Source: Flavobacteriaceae bacterium CG2_30_34_30 (lineage in GTDB: Bacteria; Bacteroidota; Bacteroidia; Flavobacteriales; Flavobacteriaceae). From it: a stretch of 50,947 nucleotides of DNA. The stretch is from the NCBI GenBank assembly GCA_001873105.1, contig MNYN01000036.1, positions 1 to 50,947 of the forward strand. The letters run 5' to 3'. Of this stretch, positions 8,204-18,760 are shown piece by piece. Made by a program: the position numbers and the translations under genes. A model generated the notes under the pieces. That model did not search any database, was not told the DNA's origin, and worked only from the letters and a program-made list of their open reading frames with translations. The stretch's first letter is position 1, and each line of letters opens with the position of its first letter.

Positions 8204-10528
8204 TTATTTTTTAATTCCTGTGGTTATTCTTTCTTTAGCGGTCATTCGTAACTTTAGAAGTGCAAATACACCTATTGCTGCAATGGTTAAAACGGTAATT
8301 TCCATAAAGGTATCAATTCCTCTAAAATCTACTAATATAACATTAACTACGTTTTTACCTTTGGCTAAAAGATAGGCATTTTCAGCATAAAATTCAGAAA
8401 TTTCTGAACCCTGAGGCTCTGCTAATACTTCTAGTGCAAGTATGGATATCAATCCACCAAAGGCTATAGATAATACACCATCCTTAATCCGTGTTTTAAT
8501 GTCAGATAGATTTAAATACTTCGGGAGTCTATATAGCACCAAAACAAATAAAATAACAGTTAATGTGTCTATAGAAAATTGGGTCATAGCTAAATCGGGG
8601 GCACTATAATATACAAAAATTAAACTAATGGTCAACCCTACAATTCCTAAAGCAGCTACTGCAGCAAGGCGTGATTTTGTAAATACCGTGTATAAAATTC
8701 CGGCAATCATAATGACAAAAGTAATCACCTCATAAATGGTTAAAGCGGTAAATGAACTATACACTAGTCGATAACGTGTATTATTAAGTAGCGTATAACC
8801 CATTACGCCAACCAAAAATAAAATAATGGTAGATACATAATGGCGTAAATAGCCATTTTGAAAATAATTTGTCCAAAGCGTAGAGAAATAATAAAAACCA
8901 TTGCCAAATTTTTCTGTCATTGTTTTCGGTGAAATAAACTCCAGTTTTTTAATTGCTGTTTCTACTTTTTTGTTAGGTTTAATTAGAAAATAAAGCAACA
9001 CACCAATGCCTATAGTAATAGCACTCAATGCTAAAATAGTATTAAATCCATGCCATAGTTTTAAATGAACTTCACCTCCATTCTCTCCAAGAGAAGTCAC
9101 GGCCGGTTGTATTAAGGATTCTTGAATTATAGATGGAAAAATTCCAAAAAGGATGCACAATATAGCAAGGATAAGTGGCGGAATCCACATCAAGAAGCTT
9201 GGCATATGCACTTTAGAAAATCTCTCTGGTAATTTTCCCGTAAATGGTTTTATTCCGACCAAAAAACCTGAGTAAAGTAAAAGGATGTTGGTGATTATTG
9301 CCAAAGCGGTAATAAGTATTGCAGAATTTCCATAATGCAAAGTGGATTCATAAATTAATTCTTTTCCTAAAAACCCAAAACTAGGCGGAATTCCAGCAAA
9401 TGATATGGCAGCGAGAAATCCGGCAATTGCCACAGGAAAAAGCACCTTTCGCAATCCGGAAAGCATGGTGATGTCTCTACTGCCTGTTTCGTGGTCAATA
9501 ATTCCTGTAACTAGAAATAAAGTGGCTTTGTATAAGGCGTGGACTAAAATAAAAACGCAAGCAGCAAGTAATGCTTCTTTCGTTCCTAGACCAATTAAAA
9601 ACACAAGAATTCCCAATGCAGAAATAGTAGAGTAGGCTAAAATTCCTTTTAAATCAGTTCTAAAAAGTGTATGCATAGCCGCATAAAGCATAGTTATTGA
9701 CCCAACAATAATTAATGTTGAATTCCAAAATTCTGTACTGCCCAAAACAGGGGTAAAGCGCAATAATAAATATACTCCGGCTTTTACCATCGTGGCAGAA
9801 TGCAGGTAAGTAGAAACCGGTGTGGGTGCTTTCATCGCTCCAGGAAGCCAAAAATGAAATGGAAATTGAGCGGATTTAGTAAAAGCAGCTATAAAAATAA
9901 AAGCTACAATAATTATATAATGAGGACTATTTGCAATAAGTTCTTTGGAGCTTAACATTTCAGAAATCGTAAATGTACCTGCTACAGAGCCTAAAATAAG
10001 AGCACCTGCCAACAAAAACAATCCGCCAAAACCAGTAATCGCCAAAGCTAAAACGGCCGATTTTCTAGATGATTCTTCTTTATTTTTAAAACCAATTAAG
10101 AAGAAAGAACTAATGCTTGTTAGCTCCCAAAAAATAAATAAAGACAACACGTTATCAGATAAAACGATACCCAACATAGCACCCATAAAGATTCCCAAAT
10201 AGCCATAAAAACGATCCAAATATTCGTGGTTTTTTAAATATGCTGAGGTATATAAAAAAACCAAAAAACCAATGCCGGTAATCATCAACGAAAAAATCAA
10301 AGAAATACCATCTAAAACAAAACGAAGATCTATACCCATGGAAGGCACCCAAACAATATGCTGCGAAATTATTTCGCCCGAAGAAACGCGCCCGATAAAC
10401 TGTGCAAAATAGACAAATAAAACAAAAGGAATACTTGCAGAAAGTACTGCCCATCTACCCTTTAAAAACTTGCCGGTAAAAACTAGTAATCCAGAGAAAA
10501 GAAACCCTAAAAGTATTGCAGCTAACAT
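8204..10528 (-). CDS. mrpA: Mrp/Mnh cation:proton antiporter subunit A
   Basis: A 774-residue, full-length MrpA. The N-terminal two thirds is a NuoL-like antiporter module with Glu135 in FIFWELTSISSF, Lys218 in AAFTKSAQFPFHFWLPG, His243 in TYLHSATMVKAG and Lys249. The C-terminal third contains the extra MbhD-like (FVYYSAPDLAMTQFSIDTL) and MbhE-like (NVILVDFRGIDTFMEIT) domains, which some operons encode separately. It is the first gene of mrpABCDEFG. A -7 element (TATATTTG) lies about 25 bases upstream. Confidence 0.95.
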   Translation of the reverse strand: MLAAILLGFLFSGLLVFTGKFLKGRWAVLSASIPFVLFVYFAQFIGRVSSGEIISQHIVWVPSMGIDLRFVLDGISLIFSLMITGIGFLVFLYTSAYLKNHEYLDRFYGYLGIFMGAMLGIVLSDNVLSLFIFWELTSISSFFLIGFKNKEESSRKSAVLALAITGFGGLFLLAGALILGSVAGTFTISEMLSSKELIANSPHYIIIVAFIFIAAFTKSAQFPFHFWLPGAMKAPTPVSTYLHSATMVKAGVYLLLRFTPVLGSTEFWNSTLIIVGSITMLYAAMHTLFRTDLKGILAYSTISALGILVFLIGLGTKEALLAACVFILVHALYKATLFLVTGIIDHETGSRDITMLSGLRKVLFPVAIAGFLAAISFAGIPPSFGFLGKELIYESTLHYGNSAILITALAIITNILLLYSGFLVGIKPFTGKLPERFSKVHMPSFLMWIPPLILAILCILFGIFPSIIQESLIQPAVTSLGENGGEVHLKLWHGFNTILALSAITIGIGVLLYFLIKPNKKVETAIKKLEFISPKTMTEKFGNGFYYFSTLWTNYFQNGYLRHYVSTIILFLVGVMGYTLLNNTRYRLVYSSFTALTIYEVITFVIMIAGILYTVFTKSRLAAVAALGIVGLTISLIFVYYSAPDLAMTQFSIDTLTVILFVLVLYRLPKYLNLSDIKTRIKDGVLSIAFGGLISILALEVLAEPQGSEISEFYAENAYLLAKGKNVVNVILVDFRGIDTFMEITVLTIAAIGVFALLKLRMTAKERITTGIKK

Positions 10529-10550
10529 AATCTAATCCTTGAGTTTGCAA

Positions 10551-10558
10551 CAAATATA
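10551..10558 (-). promoter_or_regulatory. Probable -7 element of the mrp operon promoter
   Basis: On the minus strand 10558-10551 reads TATATTTG (TAnnTTTG). The ATG of mrpA is at 10528. No TTG is present at the usual 17-23 base spacing, so the -33 region is weak. Confidence 0.4.
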
Positions 10559-10703
10559 AAAGAAAACTATCTCTAAAAAAACTAAACACAAAGTTAACAT
10601 TACAATTTAATATAGTTTAACACCAACATAACACAAATAATACTAAGCATTACACTCATTTTTAAAGATCTACATTGGGCAACCTATTTTTACTTGCCTT
10701 GCT

Positions 10704-10740
10704 GTAAAAAAATAGCCTGCTGTAAACAGTAGGCTATTTA
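10704..10740 (-). terminator. Rho-independent terminator of the atpD-atpC transcript
   Basis: On the minus strand AAATAGCCT pairs with AGGCTATTT (10739-10731 with 10718-10710), with a further short inner stem around a TTTA loop, followed by a run of T. It lies just downstream of the atpC stop at 10764. The remaining 10529-10763 spacer holds only this hairpin and the mrp promoter region. Confidence 0.85.
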
Positions 10741-10763
10741 AGTTTTAATACAAAAAGGGACTG

Positions 10764-11042
10764 CTAGTCTGTTAGAATAATAGCTTTATTGTTATTCATT
10801 TCAAGCGTACCGCCAGCAATATAAAGCGTCCATTTACCGGCTTTATCTTTTTTAAATTTCTTTATTACGTTTTCATTAATGGAAACATTGCCATCAAATT
10901 TTATTACTCCTGCCTGAAGTAAAGATACTATTGGCGCGTGGTTGTTTAACATTTGGAATTCGCCATTCACGCCAGGTACAGTAACAGAAGTTACTTCAGT
11001 ATGGAGTAAAATAGTTTCCGGTGAAATTATTTCTAGTGTCAT
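10764..11042 (-). CDS. atpC: ATP synthase F1 subunit epsilon (short form)
   Basis: A 92-residue epsilon subunit. It contains the N-terminal beta-sandwich domain: LEIISPETILLHTEVTSV, then PGVNGEFQMLNNHAPIVSLL, the best conserved epsilon motif. The usual C-terminal helical hairpin of about 45 residues, which in E. coli or Bacillus can inhibit the enzyme, is absent; the protein ends right after the sandwich (NNNKAIILTD). It connects the F1 rotor to the c-ring. It follows atpD after a 79-base spacer with strong inverted repeats, and the rest of the atp genes are not in this window. Confidence 0.93.
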   Translation of the reverse strand: MTLEIISPETILLHTEVTSVTVPGVNGEFQMLNNHAPIVSLLQAGVIKFDGNVSINENVIKKFKKDKAGKWTLYIAGGTLEMNNNKAIILTD

Positions 11043-11049
11043 AATTTAA

Positions 11050-11119
11050 GTTCAAAGTTTAAAGTGCAAAGTTCAAGGTTTATATTTTAACATTAAACCT
11101 TAAACTTTGAACCTGGAAT
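11050..11119. repeat. 7-bp-period array forming a large inverted repeat between atpD and atpC
   Basis: Four 7-mers (TTCAAAG, TTTAAAG, TGCAAAG, TTCAAGG at 11051-11078) are followed by inverted 7-mers (ATTAAAC, CTTAAAC, TTTGAAC at 11092-11112). The outer arms 11050-11062 and 11100-11112 are perfectly complementary over 13 bases, and 11075-11082 pairs with 11094-11101. The mRNA between the two genes can therefore fold into a long hairpin. Confidence 0.85.
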
Positions 11120-11121
11120 AA

Positions 11122-12633
<1,512 letters not shown>

Positions 12634-12711
12634 CTATTTATTATTTAGCAAATTATATTATCTAAAACCCTTTTTAATTTGTACAGAAAAAAGGATATTT
12701 TTTTCACGGCG

Positions 12712-12719
12712 CAAAGATA
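12712..12719 (-). promoter_or_regulatory. -7 element of the atpD-atpC promoter
   Basis: Minus strand 12719-12712 reads TATCTTTG, a perfect TAnnTTTG followed by CGCCG. It implies a leader of about 78 nt before the atpD ATG at 12627. A TTG at the expected -33 distance is not evident. Confidence 0.55.
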
Positions 12720-12810
12720 GTTTTTTTAATTGAAAAATATAATAGTGTTTTTGTGATTTTTTGACTCTGAAAAAATTAAGGAAAACCATTTAGAAATAGG
12801 AAATAATCCT

Positions 12811-13587
12811 TCAAATTTGAAAAGTATCCATATCCTCTAAAAACTTTAACTTATTTCTAGTTTCTTCTAGGTGTGATTTTTTAATGCAAACAATAGTTAT
12901 TCCTTCTTTTTCATTTAAATCCTGAGATACTTTTTTGCCTAAAGCATCATAAACGGCCGAATGTCCAACATATTTATACCCATTTCCGTCGGTACCTACA
13001 CGGTTTACTCCCACACAGTACGCCATGTTTTCAATAGCTCTTGCTTGCAATAAAGTATCCCAAGCGGCTATGCGCATTTCAGGCCAGTTGGCTACATAAA
13101 TTAATATGTCGTAGTTTTCTTTATTACGTGCCCAAACCGGAAAGCGCAAGTCATAACAAATCAAAGGGCATATTTTCCAACCTTGAAAATCAATGATTGG
13201 TTTTGTTTTTCCGGCAGTGTAAACTTCGTTTTCTGTAGCAAGTGTAAAGAGGTGTTTTTTGTCGTACGTAGTTATTTTACCGGAAGGATAGACAAATAAT
13301 AACCGGTTATAAAACTTTCCGTTTTCTTCAATAATAATACTTCCTGTTATAGCTGCTTGTTTTTTTTGAGCTAATTGTAACATCCAAGAGGTCGTTTCAC
13401 CCTGAAAGGTTTCGGCTAAGGGTTTTGCATTCATCGTGAAACCGGTTGTAAACATTTCCGGCAAAATAAAAACGGCAACATCTTCTGAAATTGCAAGTAT
13501 TTTTTTTGAAAAATAGCTTCGATTAGCAACGGCATTTTCCCAAACTAATGGTGCCTGAATAAGGGCGATGTTTAAAAACTCTTTCAT
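12811..13587 (-). CDS. Omega-amidase (nitrilase superfamily, YafV-like)
   Basis: A 258-residue member of the carbon-nitrogen hydrolase superfamily. The catalytic triad is complete: Glu44 in ILPEMFTTGF, Lys110 in TYDKKHLF and Cys144 in LICYDLRFP. The pattern EMFTTGF and ICYDLRFPVW fits the Nit2/YafV omega-amidase group, which hydrolyses alpha-ketoglutaramate or alpha-ketosuccinamate to the keto acid and ammonia. Its ATG overlaps the last 4 bases of the aminotransferase gene, implying coupled translation. That neighbour is a glutamine/methionine-type transaminase, which would generate exactly this substrate. Other amides cannot be excluded. Confidence 0.88.
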   Translation of the reverse strand: MKEFLNIALIQAPLVWENAVANRSYFSKKILAISEDVAVFILPEMFTTGFTMNAKPLAETFQGETTSWMLQLAQKKQAAITGSIIIEENGKFYNRLLFVYPSGKITTYDKKHLFTLATENEVYTAGKTKPIIDFQGWKICPLICYDLRFPVWARNKENYDILIYVANWPEMRIAAWDTLLQARAIENMAYCVGVNRVGTDGNGYKYVGHSAVYDALGKKVSQDLNEKEGITIVCIKKSHLEETRNKLKFLEDMDTFQI

Positions 13588-14735
13588 AGTTTGCTAAGTA
13601 TTTCTGTGGCTTTTTTTAGAGTTTCTTCAGTTTTTGCAAAACAAAATCGAAGCATTTTAGGATTCTGTCTAGAAGAATAGAAAACAGAAGTAGGAATAGA
13701 TGCAACTTTCTTTTCTATGGTAAGTCGTTTGGCAAATTCCACATCTCCTTCATCTGTAATTTTTTTATAAGACAACAATTGAAAGTAAGATCCTGAAGCA
13801 GGGATAAACTCCCATCGAGAATTTTTAATCCCTTCTAAAAACAAATCTCTTTTTAGCTGATAAAAGGCTGCTAATCCTAAATAATTTTTTTCATTATCCA
13901 GATAAATAGCTAAAGCATGTTGCATGGGATGGTTCACGCAAAACACATTAAATTGGTGCACTTTTTGAAATTCTGCCATCAATTGCTTTGGAGCTACACA
14001 ATAACCAACTTTCCATCCGGTGTTATGAAATGTTTTTCCAAAGGATGCTGTAATAAATGAACGCATGGCAAGTTCTGGAAATCGAGCCACACTTTGGTGT
14101 TGTTTTCCGTCAAAAATAATGTGTTCATAGACTTCATCGCTCAAAATAAGGATGTTTGTGTCTCTCACTAGTTTTTGTAACGCAATCATATCTGCTTCCG
14201 AAAGAACTGTTCCACTTGGGTTATGCGGACTATTGATAATAATCATTTTTGTTTTAGAAGTTGTTTTTTGTTGCACTTCGTTCCAGTCAATATGATAATC
14301 CGGAGTTTTCAAGGAAATAGGTTTAGGAATTCCTCCGTTCAATATAATAGCAGGTTCATAACAATCATATGCCGGATTGAAGAGAATTACCTCGTCATTT
14401 TTTTCAATAAAAGCTGAAATTATGGTAAAAATTGCCTGAGTGGCTCCGGCAGTTATTGTAATATCCGTTTCCGGATGATAAGAACTTCCGTAAAGAGAAT
14501 TTATTTTTTCACAAACTTTTTTACGCAAGGAAAGCACTCCCGCCATTGGGGCATATTGATTATAGCCGGCATTCATAGCTTTAGAAACTAAGTTTATTAA
14601 TTTTTTATCGCTTTGAAATTCCGGAAAACCTTGTGATAAATTAATGGCGTTTTGTTCTATTGCCAGTTTACTCATTATTGTAAAAATGCTATTTTTTACT
14701 TGAGGTAGTTTGGAGGGGAATAAAATTTGCTTCAT
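13584..14735 (-). CDS. Methionine/glutamine-type aminotransferase (YbdL-like, class I)
   Basis: A 383-residue fold-type I PLP enzyme. The Schiff-base lysine is Lys234 in ASFGKTFHNTGWKVGY; NSPHNPSGT (168-176) and Asp200/Tyr203 in LSDEVYEHI complete the cofactor site. The opening INLSQGFPEF and the GKTFHNTGWKVGY segment are those of the YbdL/kynurenine-aminotransferase (glutamine transaminase K) group. These enzymes use methionine or glutamine as amino donor. Being first in a two-gene unit with an omega-amidase favours glutamine, with possible use in regenerating methionine from its keto acid. Confidence 0.88.
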   Translation of the reverse strand: MKQILFPSKLPQVKNSIFTIMSKLAIEQNAINLSQGFPEFQSDKKLINLVSKAMNAGYNQYAPMAGVLSLRKKVCEKINSLYGSSYHPETDITITAGATQAIFTIISAFIEKNDEVILFNPAYDCYEPAIILNGGIPKPISLKTPDYHIDWNEVQQKTTSKTKMIIINSPHNPSGTVLSEADMIALQKLVRDTNILILSDEVYEHIIFDGKQHQSVARFPELAMRSFITASFGKTFHNTGWKVGYCVAPKQLMAEFQKVHQFNVFCVNHPMQHALAIYLDNEKNYLGLAAFYQLKRDLFLEGIKNSRWEFIPASGSYFQLLSYKKITDEGDVEFAKRLTIEKKVASIPTSVFYSSRQNPKMLRFCFAKTEETLKKATEILSKL

Positions 14736-14869
14736 AGGTTAAAAATACAAAATTTTTAAGAGAAGCTGTCAGTTAATGAAAATACTCCACGCTAGGTTTT
14801 GTTAATTTTTTAGAAATCTGTACATTCTGCTGGATTTTAAACATTGGTTTTTAGCAAGCATAATTTATT

Positions 14870-14893
14870 GTAAAAAGAGCAATAAGCTCTTTA
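14870..14893 (-). terminator. Rho-independent terminator overlapping the radA stop codon
   Basis: Minus-strand stem AAAGAGC / GCTCTTT (14892-14886 with 14880-14874) with a 5-base loop, followed by T residues. The stem begins within the radA stop codon, so the transcript from panC to radA ends here. The rest of 14736-14890 shows nothing else. Confidence 0.75.
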
Positions 14894-16252
14894 CCCAAAT
14901 AAAAAACTTACTACTTCTTCAATTTTGGCTACTTTTTGGATGGAAATTGCCGTATTAAGCTTCGGAAATTTACAGTATTTTGAAACCATAATGGTGGTAA
15001 AACCAAGTTTTTCAGCTTCTAAAATGCGCTGTTCTATTCTTGCTACAGGGCGAATTTCGCCTGCAAGACCGACTTCTGCAGCAAAACAAATATCTTTAGG
15101 CAAGGCTATATCTTCATTGCTGGATAAAATGGCGGCAACTACGGCAAGGTCTATAGCTGGGTCATCTACTGTGATGCCTCCGGTAATATTCAAAAAAACA
15201 TCTTTAGCACCAAGTCTAAATCCGGCTCTTTTTTCTAAAACCGCCAAAATCATATTCAGTCGTTTGGCGTTATAGCCGGTGGTAGTGCGTTGTGGTGTGC
15301 CATAAACCGCAGTACTAACTAGCGCCTGCACTTCTATCAACAATGGGCGAATGCCCTCTAAAGTTGCAGCAATTGCATTACCGCTGAGGTCTTCTTCATG
15401 TTTAGAAATTAAAATTTCACTTGGGTTGGATACTTCTCGCAAGCCACTTCCCTGCATTTCATAGATGCCTATTTCGTTTGTAGAACCAAATCTATTTTTA
15501 TGTGCTCGTAAAATTCTATATACGTGATTTCTATCTCCTTCAAATTGTAAAACGGTATCTACCATATGCTCTAAAATTTTTGGCCCGGCAATGTTTCCGT
15601 CTTTCGTTATATGTCCAATCAACAAAACCGGAGTTGCTGTTTCTTTGGCAAATTTTATGAGTTCGGTAGTACATTCTTTTATTTGCGAAATGCTTCCGGC
15701 GCTGCTTTCTATATAATCGGTATGTAGCGTTTGAATGGAATCGATAACCACAATATCGGGTTCTAATTCTTCAATTTGTCGAAATATATTTTGGGTTTTG
15801 GTTTCTGTTAAGATATAACAATTTTGACTGTTTTTGTGAATTCGTTCGGCACGCATTTTTATTTGTTTTTGACTTTCCTCGCCGGAAACGTAAAGTGTTT
15901 TATAAGGTAGTTGTAATGAAATTTGAAGTAATAAGGTAGATTTTCCTATGCCGGGCTCTCCGCCTAGAAGTATTAAGGATCCGGGTACGATTCCGCCTCC
16001 TAGAACACGATTAAATTCGTGGTTTTGGGTGTTTAATCGTGCTTCGGTAGAGGTGTCAATTTCATTGATTTTTAGTGGTGTTGCTGCTTTTGTGCTTTTG
16101 TTATTTGTGGTTTTCCAACTTACTTTTTCGGCTTTTTCAATGACCTCCTCTGTTATGGTGTTCCACTCTTTGCAAGCGGTACATTGCCCTTGCCATTTGG
16201 CAAATTGAGTGCCACAGTTTTGGCAGAAAAAGGCGGTTTTTGTTTTACTCAT
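14891..16252 (-). CDS. radA: RadA/Sms DNA repair protein
   Basis: A 453-residue RadA (Sms), a RecA-like ATPase that promotes branch migration in recombination. The N-terminal zinc finger has Cys10, Cys13, Cys24 and Cys27. Walker A is GGEPGIGKST (97-106), and the RadA-specific KNRFGS motif is at 252-257. The C-terminal third is the Lon-protease-like domain (LNITGGITVDDPAIDLAVV, EVGLAGEIRPV), which lacks protease function in RadA. Its ATG shares one base with the stop of the upstream gene (TAATG), so it sits in an operon with panC, panD and two unstudied genes. Confidence 0.97.
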   Translation of the reverse strand: MSKTKTAFFCQNCGTQFAKWQGQCTACKEWNTITEEVIEKAEKVSWKTTNNKSTKAATPLKINEIDTSTEARLNTQNHEFNRVLGGGIVPGSLILLGGEPGIGKSTLLLQISLQLPYKTLYVSGEESQKQIKMRAERIHKNSQNCYILTETKTQNIFRQIEELEPDIVVIDSIQTLHTDYIESSAGSISQIKECTTELIKFAKETATPVLLIGHITKDGNIAGPKILEHMVDTVLQFEGDRNHVYRILRAHKNRFGSTNEIGIYEMQGSGLREVSNPSEILISKHEEDLSGNAIAATLEGIRPLLIEVQALVSTAVYGTPQRTTTGYNAKRLNMILAVLEKRAGFRLGAKDVFLNITGGITVDDPAIDLAVVAAILSSNEDIALPKDICFAAEVGLAGEIRPVARIEQRILEAEKLGFTTIMVSKYCKFPKLNTAISIQKVAKIEEVVSFLFG

Positions 16253-17403
16253 TAGTATCCAAAATCGGCTTTAATTTTATCTGCACGATCCATCATTAAA
16301 TCAATGGTTATAAACCCTACTTCTTCTAGTTGGTATGCGCCTTGAAAGGTTCGCATGGCTTTTTTTGGTTCACCAGTTTCTTCATAAAACCGTCCAAGAT
16401 AATAATCGCCTAAAACGGTTGATGGATGTTCTTTTTTTGCGAGTTTAGCAACACTTTCTAAAGAAGTCCATTCTTTTTTCTTTTCGGCAGCAGTGGCTAT
16501 GGCAATGATGTCATTTTCACGAACGATACTTTTGAATCCGAAAAGATTTTGAATGGTACTGTATTTATTTGTTAAATAATCAAAAACAGGGGTGTTTAAT
16601 TTTAGGATAACCTCCGTATAATCTTTTTTACTTATGGGTCTATAAATGGAAAATATTTCCTCTAAAGCATCTGGGATTGCTTTACCCACTAAGGAATAAT
16701 GGGATGCGCCATCAAAATCTTTAAAAGAGTAATGAATATTTTCTTTGGAATTTTTTTTAAGGCCTTCGTTTAGTTGTAGGGTTACATCCCTAATGGGTTT
16801 TAAATCGTTAGTGGCGGTTGCCAAATAGTAGAAAACCTTGGTGGATAATTGGTTTAGTCTGGCAGGTATTTTTTCCTCCATGGTAGGTGCTAAATCAGGG
16901 CTTAAACATAAATAGCCATTAAAAAGGGGTGGGTCCTTAAAAAGATAATAATTGATAAAGTTTGCAGTAAACTCATGACCAACTGCTAAAATAAATTTAG
17001 CAGTTCTATACTTTCCGTCTAGATATGGAATTAATTCAAGCCCAATAAATTCAAAAAATTGCGCCCCTTTTTCGGCAGGAAAAAAAGAGGTATTGTCATA
17101 ACTACAATCTAAATCTCTTGTTCCACCTTGCATAATTCCTACCACGATGGCTTCAGGCATTTCTTCCCAATAGGAATAATAATCGACATTGCCTGCAACG
17201 GGTTCAAAAAGATAGTCGGCATCTAAAACTAATATGATGGGATATACCTTGCTTTTATTAGCATCGTAATTTCTAGGCAATTGAATTTTTAATTTTCTGG
17301 ATTCGCCAAGTTTTGTAGAATTAAAATCTTCATAGAGCACTTGTGAAGAAAGACTCGAGTATATAAAAAGGAAAAACAAAAAGAGGATATTTTTTAATAA
17401 CAT
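16252..17403 (-). CDS. Secreted esterase-like alpha/beta protein with degenerate nucleophile motif and TPR-like tail
   Basis: A 383-residue protein with a signal peptide (hydrophobic residues about 3-20, SSLSSQ). Residues 35-260 resemble the Fes/IroE-type esterase domain (COG2819): KIQLPRNYD, PIILVLDADYLFEPVAGNV, and a nucleophile-elbow region. Where such enzymes have GHSLGG, this protein has GHEFTA, so the nucleophile Ser is replaced by Glu144; a His235 in DGASHYSLV is still present. The C-terminal 100 residues look like tetratricopeptide helices (LGDYYLGRFYEETGEPKKAM). It is likely a periplasmic non-hydrolytic or altered enzyme. It is coupled to radA by a 1-base overlap. Confidence 0.75.
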   Translation of the reverse strand: MLLKNILFLFFLFIYSSLSSQVLYEDFNSTKLGESRKLKIQLPRNYDANKSKVYPIILVLDADYLFEPVAGNVDYYSYWEEMPEAIVVGIMQGGTRDLDCSYDNTSFFPAEKGAQFFEFIGLELIPYLDGKYRTAKFILAVGHEFTANFINYYLFKDPPLFNGYLCLSPDLAPTMEEKIPARLNQLSTKVFYYLATATNDLKPIRDVTLQLNEGLKKNSKENIHYSFKDFDGASHYSLVGKAIPDALEEIFSIYRPISKKDYTEVILKLNTPVFDYLTNKYSTIQNLFGFKSIVRENDIIAIATAAEKKKEWTSLESVAKLAKKEHPSTVLGDYYLGRFYEETGEPKKAMRTFQGAYQLEEVGFITIDLMMDRADKIKADFGY

Positions 17404-17441
17404 AAGAAAACCATTTCAAATTGGAAGTGGAAAGATATAAC

Positions 17442-18431
17442 TTATTTCGCTTTATTTAAAACGGGAAGCAAAAGAAAAGACAGCCCCCCCAAAAGAATCA
17501 TCATGGCCGTTTGTGAGGTCCACATAATCCAACCAAATGCAGTGCCTGCGGTTTCGGGAATTCCAAAAAGCACCAATATACCTGCAATAAAAAATGGATA
17601 TGATCCAAAACCACCATTTGTAAAGGCAATGGTAATACTCCCTACTACAAAAGAAGTGATGATTGCCCCTAGAGAAATAGTTGAAGTTTCTTCTAAAGCA
17701 AAAACCACTACATAAAACATGAGCAAATACATTATCCAAATAAATAAGGTATGGAAAATAAATGCGCCTTTTTGTTTCATTTTAAAAATACTAAGGACAC
17801 CTTCTTTAAGCCCAAAAAGAAAAATGTTTATTTTTTTACTAATGCTTGAATTGGATTTTTTTAGGTAAAAAAGTATGATGCCGGCTAAACCTATTAAAAG
17901 AGCTAGTCCAAGGTAAAGTTTAGAAGGGTTTACTTTTTGAATTAAAAAGTCGGTTAACAAAGTAAATTGCAAGCTAAGAGTGATGGTAATAAGAGCTAAA
18001 AGAATAACGAAATCTGCAATACGTTCAGAAATAATGGTGCCAAAAGCTTTGTCAAACGGCACATTTTCATATTTATTAATCACTAAAGCGCGAGTTATCT
18101 CACCACTTCTTGGTATAAATAAATTCATTAAATAGGTGGAGTAAACCGCCATTACGTTATTTTTAAATTTTGGTTTATAGCCAAGAGGAGCAAGCATAAA
18201 ATTCCATCGGTAGGCACGGGAGAGGTTACTTAAGATGCCAAAAAAAACAGAAAGAGCTACATAGCTATATTTTGCATCTTTAAAATAGGTTTTTATTTCC
18301 TGAAGTTGCTCCGAGGTAAATTTGTCATAAGAATACCAAATTAAAAAAACACCTAGAAAAAGCGGAAGCGTAATTTTTAAAAATTGGATGGATTTTTTTT
18401 TCAATTTATTTGAGAAGGTTTGTTTCTTCAT
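17442..18431 (-). CDS. Flippase-like integral membrane protein (UPF0104/LPG synthase TM domain)
   Basis: A 329-residue polytopic protein with about eight hydrophobic segments and the hallmarks of the lysylphosphatidylglycerol-synthase transmembrane/UPF0104 family: [14 protein letters not shown] near residue 65, then [16 protein letters not shown] and [12 protein letters not shown], and a C-terminal [20 protein letters not shown]. The soluble aminoacyl-transfer domain of MprF is absent, so a lipid-flippase-like role in the inner membrane is the best guess, without evidence for substrate. Its start overlaps panD by 26 bases. Confidence 0.82.
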   Translation of the reverse strand: MKKQTFSNKLKKKSIQFLKITLPLFLGVFLIWYSYDKFTSEQLQEIKTYFKDAKYSYVALSVFFGILSNLSRAYRWNFMLAPLGYKPKFKNNVMAVYSTYLMNLFIPRSGEITRALVINKYENVPFDKAFGTIISERIADFVILLALITITLSLQFTLLTDFLIQKVNPSKLYLGLALLIGLAGIILFYLKKSNSSISKKINIFLFGLKEGVLSIFKMKQKGAFIFHTLFIWIMYLLMFYVVVFALEETSTISLGAIITSFVVGSITIAFTNGGFGSYPFFIAGILVLFGIPETAGTAFGWIMWTSQTAMMILLGGLSFLLLPVLNKAK

Positions 18432-18756
18432 CTGGGAAAATGAGAGCTGGCTTAAAGGTTTTTGCTTTCTCGATTTCCATCATGCCATAAGTAATCAAAA
18501 TTAATACGTCACCTACAGCTACTTTTCTGGCTGCGGCACCATTTAGGGTAAGTTCTCCACTGTTTCTCGGTCCGGGAATAGCGTAGGTTTCAATGCGTTC
18601 GCCATTGTTGTTGTTTACAATTTGAACTTTTTCGCCTTGAATAATATTAGCCGCGTCCATCAAATCTTCGTCAATAGTTATACTACCTACATAATTTAGG
18701 TCGGCTCCGGTAACTTTTACGCGGTGAATTTTAGATTTTACAACGTGTACAAACAT
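18406..18756 (-). CDS. panD: Aspartate 1-decarboxylase (PanD proenzyme)
   Basis: A 116-residue PanD, which makes beta-alanine from L-aspartate for pantothenate. The self-cleavage site is the canonical Gly24-Ser25 ([10 protein letters not shown]), where Ser25 becomes the pyruvoyl group. The conserved stretches [20 protein letters not shown] and [18 protein letters not shown] are present. It follows panC by 13 bases. A promoter-like TATCTTTG ends only four bases before its ATG, so some panD mRNA may be leaderless. Its end overlaps the flippase-like gene. Confidence 0.97.
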   Translation of the reverse strand: MFVHVVKSKIHRVKVTGADLNYVGSITIDEDLMDAANIIQGEKVQIVNNNNGERIETYAIPGPRNSGELTLNGAAARKVAVGDVLILITYGMMEIEKAKTFKPALIFPDEETNLLK

Positions 18757-18760
18757 GGTG

